Below are positions 60,932 to 64,000 of a stretch of DNA of 64,000 bases, one piece after another. The position numbers and the translations under genes are program-made. Source of the DNA: Psychromonas sp. SP041 (GTDB lineage Bacteria > Pseudomonadota > Gammaproteobacteria > Enterobacterales > Psychromonadaceae); the NCBI RefSeq assembly GCF_000470315.2, contig NZ_CBRF02000014.1, positions 44,309-108,308 of the forward strand. The letters run 5' to 3'. The notes beneath the pieces were generated by a model. That model had not been told where the DNA came from and made no database searches. It was given only the letters and a program-made list of their open reading frames with translations. The stretch's first letter is position 1. Each line of letters starts with the position of its first letter.

Positions 60932-61996
60932 ATGGGTATTTTAGACCGATACATTGGCCGTACTATTTTTGCCGCTACATTTTTAAGCCTATTCGTATTA
61001 ATTGGTTTGAGCAGCATTATTAAATTTGTTGAGCAAATGAAAAGTGTTGGTACAGGGGCGTACACCGTATTTTCTGCTGCTTATTTTGTATTATTAAAAA
61101 TGCCAGTTGAAATTGCATTATTCTTTCCAATGGCCGCTTTAATTGGTGCGCTTATTGGGTTAGGTTCGTTGGCAAGTAGTAGTGAACTAGTAGTAATGCA
61201 GGCTGCTGGCATGTCTAAGTTTAGAATTGCAAATTCGGTATTAAAGACGGCCATTCCAATGGTTATTGCCGTTATGTTATTAGGCGAATTTGTTGCGCCT
61301 CAGACCGATAAAGAAGCCTACTTTATGCGAGACCAATTAAAAAATGGTAGTGAAAAAGTAGAGAATAAATATGGGATTTGGGCTAAAGATGCCGATTCTT
61401 TTGTTAGCATTGGACGAATGAATAGCAAAGCAGAGCTTTACAATGTACAACTTTATTTCTTTACTAAAGAACTGACGTTAGATTATGCAATGGTTGCTAA
61501 TAAAGCGACTTATAAAGAAGGTTATTGGTTATTAGAAGATGTTAGCAAGACCAGTTTTTTTGAATATAAAACATCAGTTGAAAATTTCCCTGAATTTACT
61601 TGGGAGACAGAGCTAACACCGAAAAAGTTTGAAGTGATTATTAGTGAGCCCGATAAAATGTCGATGCGTGATATATATGGTTATATCACTTATTTAGAAA
61701 GTAATGATCAAGATGCAAATACCTATTGGTTAACGTTGTGGCGCAAAGCAGTATTGCCTTTTACTGTCGTCGTAATGATGTTGTTGTCAGTTTCATTCAT
61801 TTTTGGTGGGTTAAGAACCGTACCGATGGGGACGCGTTTAATCTTTGGTATTGCGAGTGGTTTTGCATTCCATGTATCAGGTGAGCTCTTTGGTCCTGCA
61901 AGTTTAGTCTTTGGGTTACCGCCTATATTAGGGGCGGTATTGCCAAGTATATTGGTATTGCTAATTGCTATGTACTTATTAAGAAAACAAACTTAG
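60932..61996 (+). CDS. lptG: LPS export system permease LptG
   Basis: Partner of LptF, 354 residues. N-terminal LDRYIGRTIFAATFLSLFVLIGL, periplasmic jellyroll domain, then FGGLRTVPMGTRLIFGIASGFAFH near the last helices, the family motif. Starts directly after the lptF stop (TAA-ATG). Confidence 0.94.
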   Translation: MGILDRYIGRTIFAATFLSLFVLIGLSSIIKFVEQMKSVGTGAYTVFSAAYFVLLKMPVEIALFFPMAALIGALIGLGSLASSSELVVMQAAGMSKFRIANSVLKTAIPMVIAVMLLGEFVAPQTDKEAYFMRDQLKNGSEKVENKYGIWAKDADSFVSIGRMNSKAELYNVQLYFFTKELTLDYAMVANKATYKEGYWLLEDVSKTSFFEYKTSVENFPEFTWETELTPKKFEVIISEPDKMSMRDIYGYITYLESNDQDANTYWLTLWRKAVLPFTVVVMMLLSVSFIFGGLRTVPMGTRLIFGIASGFAFHVSGELFGPASLVFGLPPILGAVLPSILVLLIAMYLLRKQT

Positions 61997-62231
61997 AAAA
62001 ATAATGAGCAGCCAGTTGTTAAGCATTGATTCATATTAAATGCCTAGTAACTGACTGCTGTATATTTAGAAGGCGATAAATTACAACTTATGTTGTTTGG
62101 TAAAGCTAGCAAGTCATTAGCTTGTGATGATTGCCTAGCAGTGTTCGTCTATTAATGAGAGCTTATAATGATTGCTTAGTAAGTGCTTTCTAATTTGTAA
62201 TCAATTAGTAAGCACTGCACAGTCAAATGAT

Positions 62232-62786
62232 TTATTTCTTATCTTCATCCATAAATGCCATGCCTTTAAAGCCTTTCCAATTACTTAATTCTTTGGTCAT
62301 CACAATCACTTCGCATTCACCCCATAAGTCTTGAAAGGCATTACGATCTTTTAATAATGACATAACGTTACCTAGCCCAAAAGCTGATGTTGATAACCTA
62401 ATTAATGCTTGGGTAAAGCTGATATTAGTACCATCGCTATTTTGTACTCGTAAGCGCCATGCTTTCATGCCGATTGTTTGTCCTGCTTGGCTCCAGAAAT
62501 AAGTAAAAAAACCAATAATGACAACCGATAAGTAAATTAAGAAAACTAAACTTTTCCCTAAATAATCAGCAGTATCTTTATAAACACTTAAATCAATAAA
62601 GCCTGCTTTATTGGCAATAACAACGGCCAATAATGCTAATATAGTTGCCAGCATTAATACCGCACCAAGTGCAAATAAATCGTAGATATAGGCACCTAAA
62701 CGTTTAAAAAATGATGCGCGTTCACAACTTTGGTATTGTTCCGCTAGGCTCAACTCTGCTGTTTTTGTATTGTTATGCTTGACCAT
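62232..62786 (-). CDS. RDD family membrane protein
   Basis: 184 residues with the RDD domain: FFKRLGAYIYDLFALGAVLM (the R..D element), two further membrane segments and QTIGMKAWRLRVQNSDGTNISFTQALIRL. Function of the family is not settled (possibly transport or small-ion related). AAGGGA before ATG. The intervening 235 bp after lptG holds no gene. Confidence 0.85.
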   Translation of the reverse strand: MVKHNNTKTAELSLAEQYQSCERASFFKRLGAYIYDLFALGAVLMLATILALLAVVIANKAGFIDLSVYKDTADYLGKSLVFLIYLSVVIIGFFTYFWSQAGQTIGMKAWRLRVQNSDGTNISFTQALIRLSTSAFGLGNVMSLLKDRNAFQDLWGECEVIVMTKELSNWKGFKGMAFMDEDKK

Positions 62787-62928
62787 GATAATCCCTTAAA
62801 AGTTTGAAAAAACAGTGTAACAAATGACTAATCGCTTGGCATTTTATTTATTTAAGTATGATTTTGATTCTTTATAGGTAAGGATCGATTGCTTTTTAAT
62901 CGCTTACACTTTTTGTGATTGAAAATCC

Positions 62929-62956
62929 TTGTTTGTAGAAGAAGCATAGGTATAAT
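62929..62956 (+). promoter_or_regulatory. Promoter of tRNA-Leu
   Basis: -35 TTGTTT at 62929-62934 and -10 TATAAT at 62951-62956, spacer 16, about 13 bases before the tRNA. Confidence 0.65.
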
Positions 62957-62968
62957 CTTTGTCACTCA

Positions 62969-63053
62969 GCCCGAGTGGTGAAATTGGTAGACGCGACGGA
63001 TTCAAAATCCGTTTCCGAGAGGAGTGACGGTTCAAGTCCGTCCTCGGGCACCA
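62969..63053 (+). tRNA. tRNA-Leu (anticodon CAA)
   Basis: 85-base sequence with acceptor arms GCCCGAG / CTCGGGC, discriminator A and encoded CCA. Anticodon arm ACGGA-TTCAAAA-TCCGT places CAA at 34-36, reading UUG. It has the long variable arm of leucine tRNAs (TTCCGAGAGGAGTGA region) and the TTCAAGTCC T loop. Confidence 0.95.
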
Positions 63054-63066
63054 TATACAAACAATA

Positions 63067-63105
63067 AAGCCCCGATACTTTAAAAGTATCGGGGCTTTAT
63101 TGTTT
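63067..63105 (+). terminator. Terminator after tRNA-Leu
   Basis: AAAGCCCCGATACTTT / AAAGTATCGGGGCTTT hairpin with T's, strong and close to the tRNA 3' end. Confidence 0.85.
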
Positions 63106-63429
63106 GTATATTTTAACTTTTTCTCTTTATTTTCATAAACTTTCTCTAATTCATGTCTTAATTACAAATGAAAAAATACCCTAAATCCTCCGAGTATAAG
63201 TTATCAATGTATTGAAACATAAGGGGTTTTATCATCATAATTAGGTTTATATTTTATATTTTATATTTTATATTTTCTATTTTAAAATGGAAGTGGGGGA
63301 GGACTTCGTTTTAATTAATTAACATAATCCCATCTACATAATCCCATCTACATAATTACCACACATTTAGTCATTATTCTGATCCGCTAATTACCTTATT
63401 TGTAATGTTATTTATCGGAGTTTTAAGTA
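63106..63429. other. Intergenic stretch with short repeats
   Basis: Contains about four to five copies of the heptamer TTTATAT at 63246-63281, and a directly repeated ACATAATCCCATCT near 63322-63350. No gene or RNA is seen; it includes the promoter region of the lipoprotein gene. Confidence 0.5.
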
Positions 63430-63933
63430 ATGAAAAAGTCGCAGGTCTTTTTATTGATTAGTGCATGCTCTTTTACGTTAAGTGCGTGTGATGTAAGTAA
63501 TAGTGATTCATTAGCACAATCTAATGAAAGTCGTTTTGTATTAACGAGTTCAGCAATGACTGATGGCGGGCAGTTACCTATTACATATACTTGTGATGGT
63601 GAAGGCGTTACCCCCCCTCTTAGTTGGAGTGGTTCACCTCAAGGAACAAAGTATTATGCATTGATGATGCATCACAACGCATTTGATGACGTGCATTCCT
63701 ATTGGAATCTGTACAATATTGATGCAAGTAACGATCAAGTTAAAAGTGATCAAGTACTTGGTGAGATTGGTATTAATAATCTAAATGATTTAAATGAATA
63801 CAGCCCGCCTTGCTCTCAAGGACCCGGAGATAAAAACTATACTTATACAATTTATGCTTTATCTGAGGCGGTTATACCAATTCCGATAATTAAGTTTCCA
63901 GATTGGTCCAGTCTCTATAACATTGTGAGATGA
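63430..63933 (+). CDS. PEBP-family (YbhB/YbcL-like) lipoprotein, possibly shortened at the C terminus
   Basis: 167 residues. Lipoprotein signal with lipobox LSAC (MKKSQVFLLISACSFTLSAC; Cys about 20), then a YbhB/YbcL domain: FVLTSSAMTDGGQLPITYTCDGEGVTPPLSWSGSPQGTKYYALMM (residues about 36-80), SYWNLYNI and YSPPCSQGPGDKNYTYTIYALSE. The usual C-terminal 40 or so residues, including the last strand, are not recognisable; the frame ends AVIPIPIIKFPDWSSLYNIVR, which does not look like the family. Substrate unknown. Confidence 0.75.
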   Translation: MKKSQVFLLISACSFTLSACDVSNSDSLAQSNESRFVLTSSAMTDGGQLPITYTCDGEGVTPPLSWSGSPQGTKYYALMMHHNAFDDVHSYWNLYNIDASNDQVKSDQVLGEIGINNLNDLNEYSPPCSQGPGDKNYTYTIYALSEAVIPIPIIKFPDWSSLYNIVR

Positions 63934-64000
63934 CTCTATTTTTGTCTTCACTGAAGCGATTCCAAGCATCACAACATTTATTGACAATATCGTTATAACC

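Noticed and set aside
62969..63053. Integration site of a mobile element at tRNA-Leu
   Set aside because: No integrase gene or repeated tRNA 3' end is visible downstream within the window.

Overview
The window is AT-rich bacterial chromosome. Its gene content is that of a marine, Psychromonas-like gammaproteobacterium (Alteromonadales/Vibrionales relatives). The evidence is conserved gammaproteobacterial gene order: ubiE-ubiJ-ubiB-tatABC-tatD-hemB, pepA-holC-valS opposite lptFG, ilvGM-ilvD and kdkA/waaA. The protein sequences resemble that group. The genus is inference; no rRNA gene is present to settle it.

Layout. (1) 0-2.7 kb: a chromate transporter (chrA) between arrays of an ~83-bp REP-like repeat. 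(2) 2.7-12.5 kb: housekeeping and small accessory genes: ybiT (ABC-F), an RhlE-type RNA helicase, a three-gene ECF vitamin-type transporter behind a triple met-box operator, a siderophore-interacting reductase behind a possible Fur box, a selenoprotein-W-like (Rdx) gene broken by an in-frame TAA, sirB, a NYN-domain gene and a ygiW-like gene. (3) 12.5-13.1 kb: two MITE-like elements. (4) 13.4-21.9 kb: the most distinctive region. It encodes a urea/amide-type ABC transporter with permease UrtC fused to ATPase UrtD, a tiny AtzG-like subunit, an AtzE-like amidase and an AmiC/AmiR (ANTAR) sensor-antiterminator pair. A long intrinsic terminator with a hexaloop hairpin precedes the first gene, so the system looks controlled by antitermination. 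(5) 22-31 kb: hemB, Tat export, ubiquinone biosynthesis and pgi. (6) 31.3-41.7 kb: LPS core and surface polysaccharide genes: UDP-glucuronate epimerase type, GT9 heptosyltransferase, Kdo kinase, Kdo transferase, CDP-glycerol phosphotransferase-like, WaaE-like GT2, pyruvyltransferase, GT4, O-antigen ligase and GT25. (7) 42-50 kb: glpE, a DUF6572-like gene, transketolase, a voltage-gated-type K+ channel and ilvGM-ilvD. (8) 50.1-51.2 kb: six to seven tandem copies of a ~170-175-bp repeat. (9) 51.3-64 kb: a hypothetical gene, comM, an orphan solute-binding protein, valS-holC-pepA, lptFG, an RDD membrane protein, tRNA-Leu(CAA) and a PEBP-family lipoprotein.

How parts work together. In the amide island the periplasmic binding protein and permease/ATPases should import a small amide- or urea-like compound. 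The AtzG/AtzE pair would hydrolyse it. Cytoplasmic AmiC-like and AmiR-like proteins would sense it and let transcription pass the leader terminator. The surface polysaccharide genes would build and decorate the LPS inner and outer core. The ECF transporter behind met boxes is probably the 'methionine-regulated' (Mts) type.

All functional calls rest on reading translated sequence and motifs; no database search was run.
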